Source of the DNA: JABMNT01 sp048262655
GTDB taxonomy: Bacteria; Pseudomonadota; Alphaproteobacteria; Rhodospirillales; Casp-alpha2
Assembly: GCA_048262655.1 (NCBI GenBank)
Contig: JBLXEY010000008.1
Span: 62,001 to 126,000, forward strand
Direction of reading: 5' to 3'
Length of the DNA stretch: 64,000 bases
The notes under the pieces: generated by a model
What the model was told of the DNA's origin: nothing
What the model saw: only the letters and a program-made list of their open reading frames with translations
The model's database searches: none
Translations under genes and position numbers: made by a program
Shown: positions 53,656 through 62,797 of the stretch, piece by piece
How positions within the stretch are numbered: the stretch's first letter is position 1
Layout: each line of letters opens with the position of its first letter

Positions 53656-54645
53656 TCACGTCTTTAACATGATTTTACCGATATGTTTGCTGGATTCCAT
53701 CAATGTATGAGCCTGAACAACGTCGTGTAAGGCAAAAGTCTCAGAAATAACCGGTTTTATTGCACCTGTCGCGATCAGGGGCCAGACATTCTCTACCAAC
53801 GCTCGACCAATTTCACCTTTACGTTCAATGCTTTGTGGACGCAGCGTCGAGCCGGTAATGGTCAGGCGTTTTAGCATCACGTGCATAAAGTTGATATTTG
53901 CTTCAGATCCTTGAAGAAAGGCGATCTGTACCAGCCGCCCATCGGCAGCCAGCGACTTGATGTTCTTCTGTATATAGTCGCCGCCGACCATATCCAAAAT
54001 AACGTCAACGCCTTTACCGCCAAACTCCTTCGCAGCCGCCACAAAGTCTTCTTCACGATAATTGACCGCGCGCTCCGCTCCCAGGTCAAGGCATGCCTGG
54101 CATTTTTCTGCACTGCCAGCGGTCGCTATGACGCGCGCACCCAACTGACTGGCAATTTGGATCGCGGTTGTGCCAATGCCACTAGACCCCCCATGAACCA
54201 TTAAGGTTTCACCTTTTTTCAGATCGCCGCGTTCGAACACGTTGGTCCAAACCGTAAAAAAAGTTTCCGGCAATGCAGCTGCTTCGACCATGGAAAGCCC
54301 GTCAGGGATCGGCAGGCATTGTTGAACTGGTGCGCAAACATACTCCGCATAACCGCCGCCCGCGACCAAGGCTGCAACTTTATCGCCTACGACCCAGTCT
54401 TTGACCTGTTTACCGATCTCGACAATTTCTCCAGAAACTTCCAATCCAGGGATATCTGTCGTTCCGGGCGGCGGTGCGTAGTTGCCCGCCCGCTGGATGC
54501 AGTCGGGTCGGTTAACGCCGGCGGCTTCAACTTTTATAAGAACCTCAAGTTCGCTCGGCAGAGGCAGCGGGCGGGTTGTTGTCTTTAAGGCATCTGGACC
54601 ACCAGGTTCAGGAATTTCTATGCAATTCATCAGATCGGGCAACAT
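53656..54645 (-). CDS. NAD(P)H quinone oxidoreductase (MDR family, zinc-free)
   Basis: A 329-residue MDR-family reductase similar to the quinone oxidoreductase/PIG3 type. NRPDCIQRAGNYAPPPGTTD and the nucleotide-binding VHGGSSGIGTTAIQIASQLG near residue 145 are typical; the catalytic zinc cysteines of alcohol dehydrogenases are absent. The start at 54645 has AAGGACC upstream; an ATG at 54630 is an alternative. It lies between the DUF1013 gene and the divergent DUF1192 gene, a neighbourhood I believe recurs in Rhodospirillales. Confidence 0.9.
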   Translation of the reverse strand: MLPDLMNCIEIPEPGGPDALKTTTRPLPLPSELEVLIKVEAAGVNRPDCIQRAGNYAPPPGTTDIPGLEVSGEIVEIGKQVKDWVVGDKVAALVAGGGYAEYVCAPVQQCLPIPDGLSMVEAAALPETFFTVWTNVFERGDLKKGETLMVHGGSSGIGTTAIQIASQLGARVIATAGSAEKCQACLDLGAERAVNYREEDFVAAAKEFGGKGVDVILDMVGGDYIQKNIKSLAADGRLVQIAFLQGSEANINFMHVMLKRLTITGSTLRPQSIERKGEIGRALVENVWPLIATGAIKPVISETFALHDVVQAHTLMESSKHIGKIMLKT

Positions 54646-54758
54646 TGTATATGGTCCTTATTCTTAGGAATTTGATTTATCTGCATGGTATCTAGTAGTT
54701 TGTCCATTAACAGACAAGACACCGAGGCAATTCAATTCAGTGTGGAGGAGAGTGATGC

Positions 54759-54941
54759 ATGGATACAGATGATTTGGAGCCTATCCCACAAAAGAAACAG
54801 GTGAAAGATCTGGATGTTTTATCGATAGAGGCGCTTGGCACCTATATTGAAGAGCTGGAGGCAGAAATTGAACGGGTTCGAGAGAAAATCACATTTAAGG
54901 AAAAGGCGAGGGAAGGTGCGGAAAGTTTCTTTAAGTCGTAA
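54759..54941 (+). CDS. DUF1192-family small protein
   Basis: MDTDDLEPIPQKKQVKDLDV begins a 60-residue protein with the family pattern of a conserved acidic start and a Leu/Glu-rich coiled coil (IEELEAEIERVREKI). Its function is unknown. It diverges from the quinone oxidoreductase gene. Confidence 0.88.
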   Translation: MDTDDLEPIPQKKQVKDLDVLSIEALGTYIEELEAEIERVREKITFKEKAREGAESFFKS

Positions 54942-55264
54942 ACTTGAATCATTCAATTTTAACCAAATAGCGGTATTGTGATGGGCCGATTTTTGTAAAT
55001 TGACACACAAATGTAATCAAATTTTGAGATTATCGTCATTCTGCTATTGACCGAGATAGACATGTATTAGTACAGTTCCGCTAGCTTTACTGAGAAGTAA
55101 ATTCAGGCGAGTTTGACAGGGATTGTTACAAATAAAATTAAAGGGGCTGTTGGAAACGACAGCCCCTAATTTTATGGTTTAATTTCTTTCGTTGTGGCGC
55201 GTAACCGTTTGATATCACTTGTAAAATGTAAAATTATCTTGTTCTTTTCGAAAAGGCTTTTTCT
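54942..55264. other. Spacer with a hairpin
   Basis: This 323-bp AT-rich spacer has one clear structure, GGGGCTGT, loop TGGAAACG, ACAGCCCC at 55143-55166, followed by TAATTTTA. It could end the DUF1192 transcript or a small RNA, but the T-run is weak and the distance from the stop is 200 bp. I see no protein gene. Confidence 0.4.
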
Positions 55265-55714
55265 GTGTCTTCACTGCCGCCGCGCTCCAACCGAAGCGAT
55301 TATCCCTACCAAATGAATGTGCCCACGCGATGGGGCGATAATGACATGTTGGGGCATTTAAATAATGTTGTTTACTATAGGTTGTATGAGGCAATTGTTG
55401 TTAAATTTATGACTGATGAGTTCGCGCTGTCGTGGCAAGAGGGAACCCAAAATGCGCAAGCCGTCGAGAGCCTGTGCCGGTTTCACAAAGCCCTGAGTTT
55501 TCCGGACGAAATAACAGTGGGCTTGAGGGTCGCAAAAATTGGCAATTCAAGTATGACATTTGAAGTCGCGCTTTTTGCACCAGGCGATAATCTTGCCTCT
55601 GCGACGGGGCATGTCGTGGAAGTATTGGTCGATACGGTAAGTGGAAAATCAACACCGATGAACGGGGCCCAGCGCGAGGCCTTGAAAAAGTTCTTTTTAA
55701 CTGAGAACCCCTAA
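55265..55714 (+). CDS. 4-hydroxybenzoyl-CoA thioesterase-type acyl-CoA thioesterase
   Basis: A 149-residue hot-dog-fold thioesterase. The catalytic Asp lies in the family motif RWGDNDMLGHLNNVVYYRLY near residue 22, followed by a helix and four strands. The start is GTG at 55265, after AAAGG. It probably cleaves short acyl-CoAs; the substrate is unknown. It converges on the heat-shock protein gene. Confidence 0.88.
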   Translation: MSSLPPRSNRSDYPYQMNVPTRWGDNDMLGHLNNVVYYRLYEAIVVKFMTDEFALSWQEGTQNAQAVESLCRFHKALSFPDEITVGLRVAKIGNSSMTFEVALFAPGDNLASATGHVVEVLVDTVSGKSTPMNGAQREALKKFFLTENP

Positions 55715-55719
55715 CAGAA

Positions 55720-55752
55720 TAGGCGCACCTCCAGGGGGGAGAGGTGCGCCTA
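55720..55752. terminator. Perfect hairpin between converging genes
   Basis: TAGGCGCACCTC, 9-base loop, GAGGTGCGCCTA makes a 12-bp stem six bases after the thioesterase stop and 27 bp from the end of the heat-shock gene. It has little T-run, so it may act as a weak bidirectional terminator. Confidence 0.6.
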
Positions 55753-55778
55753 AAGAACTGTCTAACGAATTGGGTGCG

Positions 55779-56231
55779 TCAGGCAGCCTTTTTATGCTCC
55801 AGTGCCTTTGTCGCAATTGAAATCTTGCGCGGCTTCTTCTCTTCAGGAATATCCCGAACAAGGTCAACAGATAGCATTCCGTTTACCAAGCCTGCTCCAG
55901 TGACCTTGATGTGGTCAGCGATTTCGAAGCGCCTTTCAAAGGCTCTGCCGGCAATGCCCCGGTGCAAATAGGTGACGTCTTTGTCATCATCACCTTCAAG
56001 CTTGCCGCTGATCGTCAGCGTATTTTCCTTTGTCGTGATGTCCAGATCTTCGGGGCTAAACCCGGCGACGGCGACCGTCACGCGATACTGGTCATTGTCG
56101 ATTTGTTCGATGTTGTATGGTGGGTATGCTTGTGCATTCGAATCCCACTCTGAAGCCGTATTCAGCAGGCGTTGCATGCGATCGAAACCGACAGAATGAC
56201 GAAAAAGGGGTGATAAATCGTGTGTACGCAT
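55779..56231 (-). CDS. Small heat-shock protein (Hsp20/IbpA-like)
   Basis: A 150-residue alpha-crystallin-domain chaperone that holds unfolding proteins in the cytoplasm. MRTHDLSPLFRHSVGFDRMQ begins the family N-terminus, the alpha-crystallin domain covers about residues 38-130 (IEQIDNDQYRVTVAVAGFSP, LTISGKL, FERRFEIADHIKVTGA, GMLSVDLVRDIPEE), and the C-terminus carries PRKISI. The ATG at 56231 is chosen for the family start; an ATG two codons upstream (56237) is 3 bases after GGAG. A heat-shock-type promoter candidate lies upstream at 56356-56384. Confidence 0.95.
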   Translation of the reverse strand: MRTHDLSPLFRHSVGFDRMQRLLNTASEWDSNAQAYPPYNIEQIDNDQYRVTVAVAGFSPEDLDITTKENTLTISGKLEGDDDKDVTYLHRGIAGRAFERRFEIADHIKVTGAGLVNGMLSVDLVRDIPEEKKPRKISIATKALEHKKAA

Positions 56232-56355
56232 AGCCATATTCTCCTTTAATGAGCTACATGGTGTTGATGAGGTCACAAAATTGCCAACCTCGAATGAACC
56301 CGTTTCCGGGCGGTTCTGTTTCCGGACCCTAGATAGGCATCCGTCGACAAAACAG

Positions 56356-56384
56356 ACATAGGCAGGCGTATTTTCGCCCGCAAG
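56356..56384 (-). promoter_or_regulatory. Candidate RpoH (sigma-32) promoter of the small heat-shock gene
   Basis: On the coding strand CTTGCG and CCTATGT are separated by 16 bases. This agrees with the CTTGAA and CYTATNT-type elements of alphaproteobacterial RpoH promoters. It would start transcription about 118 bases before the ATG at 56231, leaving a long leader. The match is by eye; no transcript data exist here. Confidence 0.55.
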
Positions 56385-56407
56385 TCCACGTCATAAAAAA
56401 AAGTGAG

Positions 56408-58270
56408 TTATTCCGCGGCGGCGGCTTCTTCTCGCCAGACGACTTCGTAAAGCGTTGGGTCTTCGTCAAACCCCTTCATGGCATAGCCGCCACGGTTGAT
56501 AAATTTGAATGCCTTGCCGACGCAGATCCCGCGCACAATATCGGAGACAAAAATCTCGTCCGCCTGTGCTTTGTCGACGATCCGGGCTGACATTTGGACA
56601 ACGCTACCAAATAGATCATTGTCTTCAGCGATTGGTTCTCCTGCATTCAGGCCAATCTTCAGATGCAGGGGTAAATCCGGGTTTTGTTGATTATGAGCCA
56701 TTGTATGACGCTGCATTTGAATTGCCGCGTCAACGCTATCGGTTACCCGGGCAAAGGATGCCATAATACCATCGCCCGTATGTTTGATTTCTTTGCCATT
56801 CCAATCGGTCAAGGCATCGCGGACAACGCGGTTATGTGCACGGACGACCTTTTGAGCCCCTGCGTCGCCCAAGGCCTGTGTCATGGCGGTAGAACCCGCA
56901 ATATCGGTAAACAAAACAGTAACTGGGCCAGCTTGCTCGGCTTTTTGTTTGGGTTTGTTCCATTCACCCAGTGCGCTTTCCATATGGCGTCCGGCGGCCT
57001 GTTCATCTTGATAGAATGTGTTCATGGCATTCCTGCCTGCCTGGAACATCTGCATGTATCGCGGGTCTTGCATCAGATAGTCTTCATATTTATCCGCAAA
57101 TGTCGCGGCGTGAGATTTTTTAAAGCCCATGACACGGACGCTGTCCGCCAGGACCTTTGACCTGGACCGCACATCGAGTTCCCGCGATTGTGCGAGCGTT
57201 TCACAAGCCCCGGCCAGGAACAAGTTGACCCCAAACTTGTTGAAATTATCCATCTTTTTGTGATCTGTATTCGCACCGGACAGAGTTTTGGTTAGAAACT
57301 CCATCATATATTTCTTCTGCTTTTCAGCGTGCGGCGAAAGGGTTTCAACTGCTTCCCTGCCGTCCGTTTCCAGAGTGGCGTTGGCTGCGTTGGTGTCGCC
57401 GTCTTCGCCATTTATGGCCGATTTCAAGCGCTGGTCCGTTTCATTCTCATCGGCAACTTTTTGTTCATCGTCAATATGAAACTCGTTAATTCCTTCCATC
57501 GCCCGGTCCAAATCACGCTGATTGGATTTCGCATCATCGGCCTCGCGTATTTGGGCAGCGCTGGCATTTGCCTGGACTTTGGCTTGAGCGATGTCTTGTT
57601 TCTTCTGTTTTTTGGCCCGTGATTTGGCTTCGCGCTCTTCCAGTGTGGTTCCCTTAAGTTGGGTTACCGATAAACTGGCGGCTGTTAGCAGGAATGTAAG
57701 GACAAAAACGACAAACAAGACGTTTGACTCGAAATTACCTTCCATCCGATGACCAAATAAGACGGTACCGCTCAGCACGTAAGAGGTCATTACTGTGAAG
57801 ATGAGGGCCAAACTTAAACTGATCAGCGAAACCGTCAGAAGTTTAACCAACAAGGCAGTAAGCGTGGTCTTCTTTAGGTCTTTTTTCTTTTTCTTTGGTT
57901 TTTTGGGTTCATCATCCCAATCGTCATCATCATCAAAGGAACCTCCGAAGCCATCATCGTCGCCAAAATCGTCGTCGTCATCGTCGTCATACCAGCCACT
58001 ATCGCCGCCAGCATCATCATCACTGTCGTCACTTTTATCGAGACCTGCGGCAGGCATGTCGGATGTTTTATAAATGACGTAATCCCGGTGGGTGCTTTGC
58101 GCCGGATCATAGACTTCGCGAATGACCTTTACGCCGTCAATGCCCGGTTGACGATCAAGCATCTTGCCTTCGTCAACGGCCATTTCTTTCTGGCCGCCTT
58201 CGAATTGCGCATGAATGCTCCATCTACTGCCTTGCAGGACATGGACTTCATAATGAGTCTGGACAGGCAT
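56408..58270 (-). CDS. Membrane-anchored class III adenylate/guanylate cyclase
   Basis: A 620-residue protein. Residues 1-85 form an unrecognised N-terminal region; residues about 90-125 are an Asp/Gly-rich acidic tract, followed by a Lys-rich block (KKPKKKKKDLKK) and two transmembrane helices near 141-166 and 182-204. A coiled-coil-rich cytoplasmic stretch follows, and a class III cyclase domain occupies about residues 445-610: VLFTDIAGSTAM with the metal Asp, EIKHTGDGIMASF with Lys and the second metal Asp, and DLFGSVVQMSARIVDKA with the catalytic Arg. The Asn of the last motif is Gln, as in some active bacterial enzymes. The start at 58270 has GAGGG upstream. Confidence 0.88.
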   Translation of the reverse strand: MPVQTHYEVHVLQGSRWSIHAQFEGGQKEMAVDEGKMLDRQPGIDGVKVIREVYDPAQSTHRDYVIYKTSDMPAAGLDKSDDSDDDAGGDSGWYDDDDDDDFGDDDGFGGSFDDDDDWDDEPKKPKKKKKDLKKTTLTALLVKLLTVSLISLSLALIFTVMTSYVLSGTVLFGHRMEGNFESNVLFVVFVLTFLLTAASLSVTQLKGTTLEEREAKSRAKKQKKQDIAQAKVQANASAAQIREADDAKSNQRDLDRAMEGINEFHIDDEQKVADENETDQRLKSAINGEDGDTNAANATLETDGREAVETLSPHAEKQKKYMMEFLTKTLSGANTDHKKMDNFNKFGVNLFLAGACETLAQSRELDVRSRSKVLADSVRVMGFKKSHAATFADKYEDYLMQDPRYMQMFQAGRNAMNTFYQDEQAAGRHMESALGEWNKPKQKAEQAGPVTVLFTDIAGSTAMTQALGDAGAQKVVRAHNRVVRDALTDWNGKEIKHTGDGIMASFARVTDSVDAAIQMQRHTMAHNQQNPDLPLHLKIGLNAGEPIAEDNDLFGSVVQMSARIVDKAQADEIFVSDIVRGICVGKAFKFINRGGYAMKGFDEDPTLYEVVWREEAAAAE

Positions 58271-58500
58271 TCGGACCCTCGCCAAGTTGCAGTCACTAAC
58301 GAACCTAACCTGCTCCAAGCGATCAGAAACAAGCCAACGTCAAGGTTCTTATCAACAAACCTTCAAAAAACAATTAATTACAAAAGAGCATTATTTACGC
58401 CCGTTTGGACGGATATTATCAAATCATCCAGCAGCCTTCAATTACGATAATCATTTGGCCTGATAATTACATAACGCTATGGATAATCAGACTCTGGGCA

Positions 58501-58530
58501 TAAAAAAATGCCCGTAGGCGGGCATTTTTC
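58501..58530 (-). terminator. Intrinsic terminator of rpmE
   Basis: ATGCCCG, loop TAGG, CGGGCAT is flanked by A-rich and T-rich tracts. It lies about 30 bp after the rpmE stop and should act on either strand. Confidence 0.85.
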
Positions 58531-58561
58531 ATAATCCAAAAAACTGTATGATTTACAACAG

Positions 58562-58792
58562 TTAGTTTGAGTTCTTTAGGCCTATCCCGGCGAAACGCTT
58601 ATTGAATTTCGCCAACTGACCACCACTATCCAATAGACGGTGAACACCGGTCCAAGCGGGATGGGTCTTCGGGTCAACGTCCAATTTCAAGACGTCACCT
58701 TCGCTGCCCCACGTGGAACGGGTTTCATATGTAGAACCGTCCGTCATTTGAACAGTGATTGTATGGTAATCTGGGTGTGTGTCTTTTTTCAT
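58562..58792 (-). CDS. rpmE: Ribosomal protein bL31
   Basis: A 76-residue large-subunit ribosomal protein. It begins MKKDTHPDYHTITVQMTDGS and continues TYETRSTW, and contains the HPAWTG segment and the C-terminal FNKRFAGI. There are no cysteines, so it is a zinc-independent form. It is close to the preceding MFS gene (52 bp) but has its own terminator. Confidence 0.95.
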   Translation of the reverse strand: MKKDTHPDYHTITVQMTDGSTYETRSTWGSEGDVLKLDVDPKTHPAWTGVHRLLDSGGQLAKFNKRFAGIGLKNSN

Positions 58793-58844
58793 AATTCAGC
58801 TCCGGAAATCAAGGGGCCCTGTATAGGCGACGTTGCGCCAATGA

Positions 58845-60047
58845 TCAAGCGGACTTTTCAGGGTTTTTTCCATCCACACTTTTCAGCTCGGGTGTCGCGC
58901 GCAACACAAGGATAATCACCACAGCCATGACGCATGCGCCGCCAAAAAAAGGCCAGTTTGAACCAAAAGCTGAAAACAGAAACCCAGCCCAAGCGGGGCC
59001 ACCGACACGGGCCAAGGTGGTTGCTGACCTTGTTACGCCCATCATACCCCCTTGGTCCTCTTCACTCGTTTGCAGGGAGATGAGACTGTTGAGGGCCGGA
59101 GAAATGACCGAAAATCCATAGGTTGCCACCAACATGCTCACAATCAGCATCCAGAGTTCATCCGCGAACGGAATGAGTGCCATACCAATAGCGAGGGTTA
59201 CCGCACCTTGAAGCAAGAGCTGTGTTTCTCCGAACCGCTTGGCCATCCGACCGATCAGGCCCCCTTGCAGACCGGCATTCAGCAACCCGGTTAGAGCGAA
59301 AATATAGCCATTTTGCTCAGGCCCCCAGCCAAATTGCCGGCTCGACCAGAGGGCAAAAGTTGCTTCAATCCCGGAAAAAGCAAAAATGGCTAAAAAGGAA
59401 AGGGCAAGAAGCAAGCGAATTTGCGGTTTCTGAGCGGCATCGCGAAACTGTTTCAGGCGAGATGTTGATGATTTGGATTTGTTTTTTTGCCTGATGTCAT
59501 CTGACAGGGATTCTTTTAATGTAAACAGGCCCAATACAAGTGCCACCGCCGACAGGCCTGCGGCCGCATATGCGGGGCTTTGGTAATCCGCGTTCAAGGG
59601 ATCACTTCCCGCCAGGATGCCGCCCACTGCTGGGCCCATAATAAAACCAAGGCCGAACGCTGCACCAACAACGCCCATTCCCTTTGCGCGGTTTTCGCGG
59701 GTCGTGATATCAGCGACATAGGCAAAAGCTGCAGATATATTGCCCGCCATAAAACCACCGGCCGCGCGGGCGGCAAATAAGATCCAGAGTTCGTTGGCCA
59801 TTCCGAGCCAAAGATATGTCAGAACAGCACCCGCGAGGCTTATTAAGAGGACGGGTCTTCGGCCAATTCGATCACTCATACGCCCCCATATGGGAGCGGC
59901 TATAAACTGGGCCAGGGAATAGGTCGCCATCAGCAGGCCGACTTCGAAAGGGCTTGCCTGAAAGTGCACTGCGTAAAAAGGCAGCAGCGGAATAATGATT
60001 CCAAAACCGATTAAATCGATGACGACGACAAGGAAGAGGACGAGCAT
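58845..60047 (-). CDS. MFS permease, tetracycline-resistance-like
   Basis: A 400-residue 12-helix major facilitator of the TetA-like DHA1 group. VVVIDLIGFGIIIPLLPFYA opens helix 1, motif A is GRMSDRIGRRPVLLISLAGA, and the motif GPAVGGILAG is in helix 5. It most likely exports drugs or metabolites; a role in tetracycline resistance cannot be concluded. It lies 28 bp after the coiled-coil OmpA gene, so it may be the last gene of that operon. Confidence 0.88.
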   Translation of the reverse strand: MLVLFLVVVIDLIGFGIIIPLLPFYAVHFQASPFEVGLLMATYSLAQFIAAPIWGRMSDRIGRRPVLLISLAGAVLTYLWLGMANELWILFAARAAGGFMAGNISAAFAYVADITTRENRAKGMGVVGAAFGLGFIMGPAVGGILAGSDPLNADYQSPAYAAAGLSAVALVLGLFTLKESLSDDIRQKNKSKSSTSRLKQFRDAAQKPQIRLLLALSFLAIFAFSGIEATFALWSSRQFGWGPEQNGYIFALTGLLNAGLQGGLIGRMAKRFGETQLLLQGAVTLAIGMALIPFADELWMLIVSMLVATYGFSVISPALNSLISLQTSEEDQGGMMGVTRSATTLARVGGPAWAGFLFSAFGSNWPFFGGACVMAVVIILVLRATPELKSVDGKNPEKSA

Positions 60048-60075
60048 TTAAATGACTAAAGCCTAAATAAGGACG

Positions 60076-61563
60076 TTAACGCTGGGTGAGTTTAAGTTCG
60101 ATGCGGCGATTGCGGCGTTTTGAAATTTCATCATCGCGTTTGTCTATTGGGTGAAATTCACCAAATCCCGCTGCGACCAATCTGTTGGCAGGTAAGCCCG
60201 CGTCAACAAGATGTTTAACAACGGAGATTGCGCGGGCTGTTGAAAGTTCCCAGTTTGACGGGAACCGCACCGTTTTTATCGGGTCGTTGTCGGTATGCCC
60301 GTCAACACGAAGAATCCAGTCGATTTCTCCGGGTATTTCAAGAGCGATTTCCAAGAGCGTGGTTGCCAATTGGTCCAATTGAGCTTTCCCCGCTTCGGCG
60401 ATGTTGGCCTCACTTTTAGCGAACAAAACCTCGGACTGGAAAACAAAGCGGTCTCCGACAACTCTGATTCCCTGGCGATTTCCGAGCAAGCTGCGCAGAC
60501 GACCAAAAAACTCTGAACGGTATCGCGATAGTTCCTGGACCTTGCTGGCAAGAGCTGAATTTAAGCGTTTACCCAGATTGGCGATTTGGACATTTTTCTT
60601 TCTGGCTTCTTCTTCTGAAATTTCGAGAGCCGTTCGTATTTGTGCCAATTGTGCCCGTAATGCTGTCATTTGCTGATTGAGGAGTGCGACTTCAGCGCGT
60701 GCGCTTTCCGAGAATTCTTTCTCGACCAGCAAAGATTTTCCGCTTTCGGCCAGCTTTCCGGCCATTTCTGATATCTTTGACTGCATCTCGGCTTTTAAAG
60801 CATCTAGAAGCTGTATCTGGCGGTCAAGCTCGGCAATCCGTTGCAGATGTAATTTTGATGCTTCGGTCGCCTCTGCCAGACTGACTTTGTTTTGTGAAGA
60901 TTCTAGCTCCATTTCTGCAATTTTTTCATCTGAAGCCACGGAGCGCTTTTGCAGAATTGAAATCCGTGTTTCCGCTTCTTCGAGTTTGAGTTGCAGTTCA
61001 GCGATCAGTGCTTTATTTCGTTCCGCCTGTTCGTTCAGCGAAGAAATTGAATTGGCGTCGGAAGTTGACTTTACCCGAAGGTCAGTAATTGTCGCGGTCG
61101 AGCTGTTGAGACGATTTTGAAGATCGATGGCGTCTGCCTGTGCTGCTGAGAGGCGCTCGCGCAGGGAAAGCATTTCTGCGAACGCAGCGCTTGATTTTTC
61201 TTCTAGTTTGGCAATTTGCTCATTCGCGTCAATGGCATTCTTGCGCAACAGAGAAACTGAGGTTCTCAATTCATCCCGCTGCGCCACAGATGACTGTAAC
61301 TCTCCGGATAGCTGGGACAAATTAGTCCGCAATTGATCGTTGGATTTTTGTTCCAGCGAAAGAAGGTCTGCCAATTCCCCAACTTGCACCTTGAGTTTAT
61401 CGAGGGCTTGTTCTCGGCCGGATAGCGCTTCGCTGAGGAAAAATTGCGCCAATACAAAAATCAGCAACAAAAACATAATGACCATTAGCAGTGTCGCCAA
61501 AGCATCGACAAAACCGGGCCAAATATTGGTGCCTCGTTCAGCGCGTCGTGTCAGGCCTGCCAT
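60076..61563 (-). CDS. MotB-like OmpA protein with a long coiled coil
   Basis: A 495-residue protein. Residues 1-15 are basic; D20 lies in the start of a single transmembrane helix (WPGFVDALATLLMVIMFLLL), the place of the proton-binding Asp in MotB. Residues about 50-350 form a very long coiled coil (Leu/Glu/Lys/Gln/Ala heptads). Residues about 375-495 are an OmpA-type peptidoglycan-binding domain with DGHTDN and RRNRRIELKL. MotB and TolR have no such coiled coil. It lies 15 bp after a MotA/TolQ-like gene, so the two form an operon. Confidence 0.9.
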   Translation of the reverse strand: MAGLTRRAERGTNIWPGFVDALATLLMVIMFLLLIFVLAQFFLSEALSGREQALDKLKVQVGELADLLSLEQKSNDQLRTNLSQLSGELQSSVAQRDELRTSVSLLRKNAIDANEQIAKLEEKSSAAFAEMLSLRERLSAAQADAIDLQNRLNSSTATITDLRVKSTSDANSISSLNEQAERNKALIAELQLKLEEAETRISILQKRSVASDEKIAEMELESSQNKVSLAEATEASKLHLQRIAELDRQIQLLDALKAEMQSKISEMAGKLAESGKSLLVEKEFSESARAEVALLNQQMTALRAQLAQIRTALEISEEEARKKNVQIANLGKRLNSALASKVQELSRYRSEFFGRLRSLLGNRQGIRVVGDRFVFQSEVLFAKSEANIAEAGKAQLDQLATTLLEIALEIPGEIDWILRVDGHTDNDPIKTVRFPSNWELSTARAISVVKHLVDAGLPANRLVAAGFGEFHPIDKRDDEISKRRNRRIELKLTQR

Positions 61564-61578
61564 AAGACCGCTCGCATC

Positions 61579-62736
61579 CTATGGATTTCGATCGTCGCTG
61601 GTCGCAGCGGCAATCAGTCGAGCTAGGAGTTTGATCTCACTGCGAATTTGTTGCGTTGAATCTTCACGGCCTGCTTTCAAGTCCTCAGAAAGCCGAGTCA
61701 CATAGACATCAATGTTACGCAGATGCATGCGGCTGGTGTCATCGAGACCGCCTCCTGAACCACCCCCGTTAGCCAATTGTGCCAGTATCGGTTTGAGTTC
61801 AACTTGCGTTTCGGCAAGGCTGCGCATCAATGCCTGTTGTGTTCGCATATGATCTGTCAGCGTTTCAAGCTTATCACCCACTTTTAACAGATGGCCATCA
61901 ACGGTCATCCGGCTTTCTTCTCCTCTGGCGAGGGTACGCTGCAAGTTTTCCAAGCTTTCCGCAGTTTGCTCGAGAAGCGCCTGGACGTAGGCTGGTACCG
62001 ACTGATCTCCCTCGTTACCAATGGCGCCGGAGGACAGGCGTGTAACCGTCGACAACCACTCTTCAAGATCATTGTAAAATCGATTTTGAGCCTGGTTGGC
62101 CTGAAGATCGAGAAACCCAAGAATGAGAGAGCCGGCCAAGCCAAACAGGGATGAGGAAAAAGCGGTTCCCATGCCTTCCATAGGTGCCTGCAAGCCGCGT
62201 TTTAAATCGGAGAAGATCGCACTTGCATCACCACCGTTTACGCTGAGTGTGCCAATGACGTCACTGATCGAGCTTACGGTCCCCAGCAGCCCCCAAAAAG
62301 TTCCCAGCAAACCAAGAAAGATCAGCAGCCCAATCGTGTATCGCGACGTATCCCGGCTTTCATCCAGTCGGGATGCGATCCCATCGAGCAAGGTTCGCAT
62401 AGCGACGGTTGATAACGTGAAACGATCTCTGTCCCCAACCATCGTTGACATTGGCGCCAGTAACTTGGGTTTGGCCGATTGCGCATGACGCGCCCGTGCT
62501 CCGGGGTTTAGCGTGCTGTCGCGGAAGTTCTCGATCCATGTCACTTCGGGGTATAATCGAACAACTTGCAGAAAGTTATATAAAATCCCGATGAACAAAA
62601 CACCGACAATGAGGCCATTCAAGGCGGGGTTCGCCATGAAGGCTTCGTGAAACGCAGTGAAAAGCATGAAACCGGCAACCAGTACGGCGCCGAGGAACAG
62701 CATCATGCGAACGAGATATAAATGAGGGCGAGTCAT
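61579..62736 (-). CDS. MotA/TolQ/ExbB-like proton-channel protein
   Basis: A 385-residue membrane protein with four helices near residues 9-30, 37-58, 138-160 and 195-215. LGLLGTFWGLLGTVSSISDV and GMGTAFSSSLFGLAGSLILG, leading into FLDLQ, are the two signatures of the MotA/TolQ/ExbB family. The C-terminal 165 residues are hydrophilic and probably helical. It is probably the proton channel for the coiled-coil OmpA protein encoded downstream. It is not next to flagellar or tol-pal genes. Confidence 0.9.
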   Translation of the reverse strand: MTRPHLYLVRMMLFLGAVLVAGFMLFTAFHEAFMANPALNGLIVGVLFIGILYNFLQVVRLYPEVTWIENFRDSTLNPGARARHAQSAKPKLLAPMSTMVGDRDRFTLSTVAMRTLLDGIASRLDESRDTSRYTIGLLIFLGLLGTFWGLLGTVSSISDVIGTLSVNGGDASAIFSDLKRGLQAPMEGMGTAFSSSLFGLAGSLILGFLDLQANQAQNRFYNDLEEWLSTVTRLSSGAIGNEGDQSVPAYVQALLEQTAESLENLQRTLARGEESRMTVDGHLLKVGDKLETLTDHMRTQQALMRSLAETQVELKPILAQLANGGGSGGGLDDTSRMHLRNIDVYVTRLSEDLKAGREDSTQQIRSEIKLLARLIAAATSDDRNP

Positions 62737-62797
62737 GTCAGGACAAGGTCCGAGTTATTAAATGAGTTTAGATGCCGGCACCGAAGCTTTAACACTT

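Noticed and set aside
57890..58020. Apparent simple-sequence repeat of cat/cgt triplets
   Set aside because: It is the codons of the Asp-rich tract of the cyclase gene read on the opposite strand.
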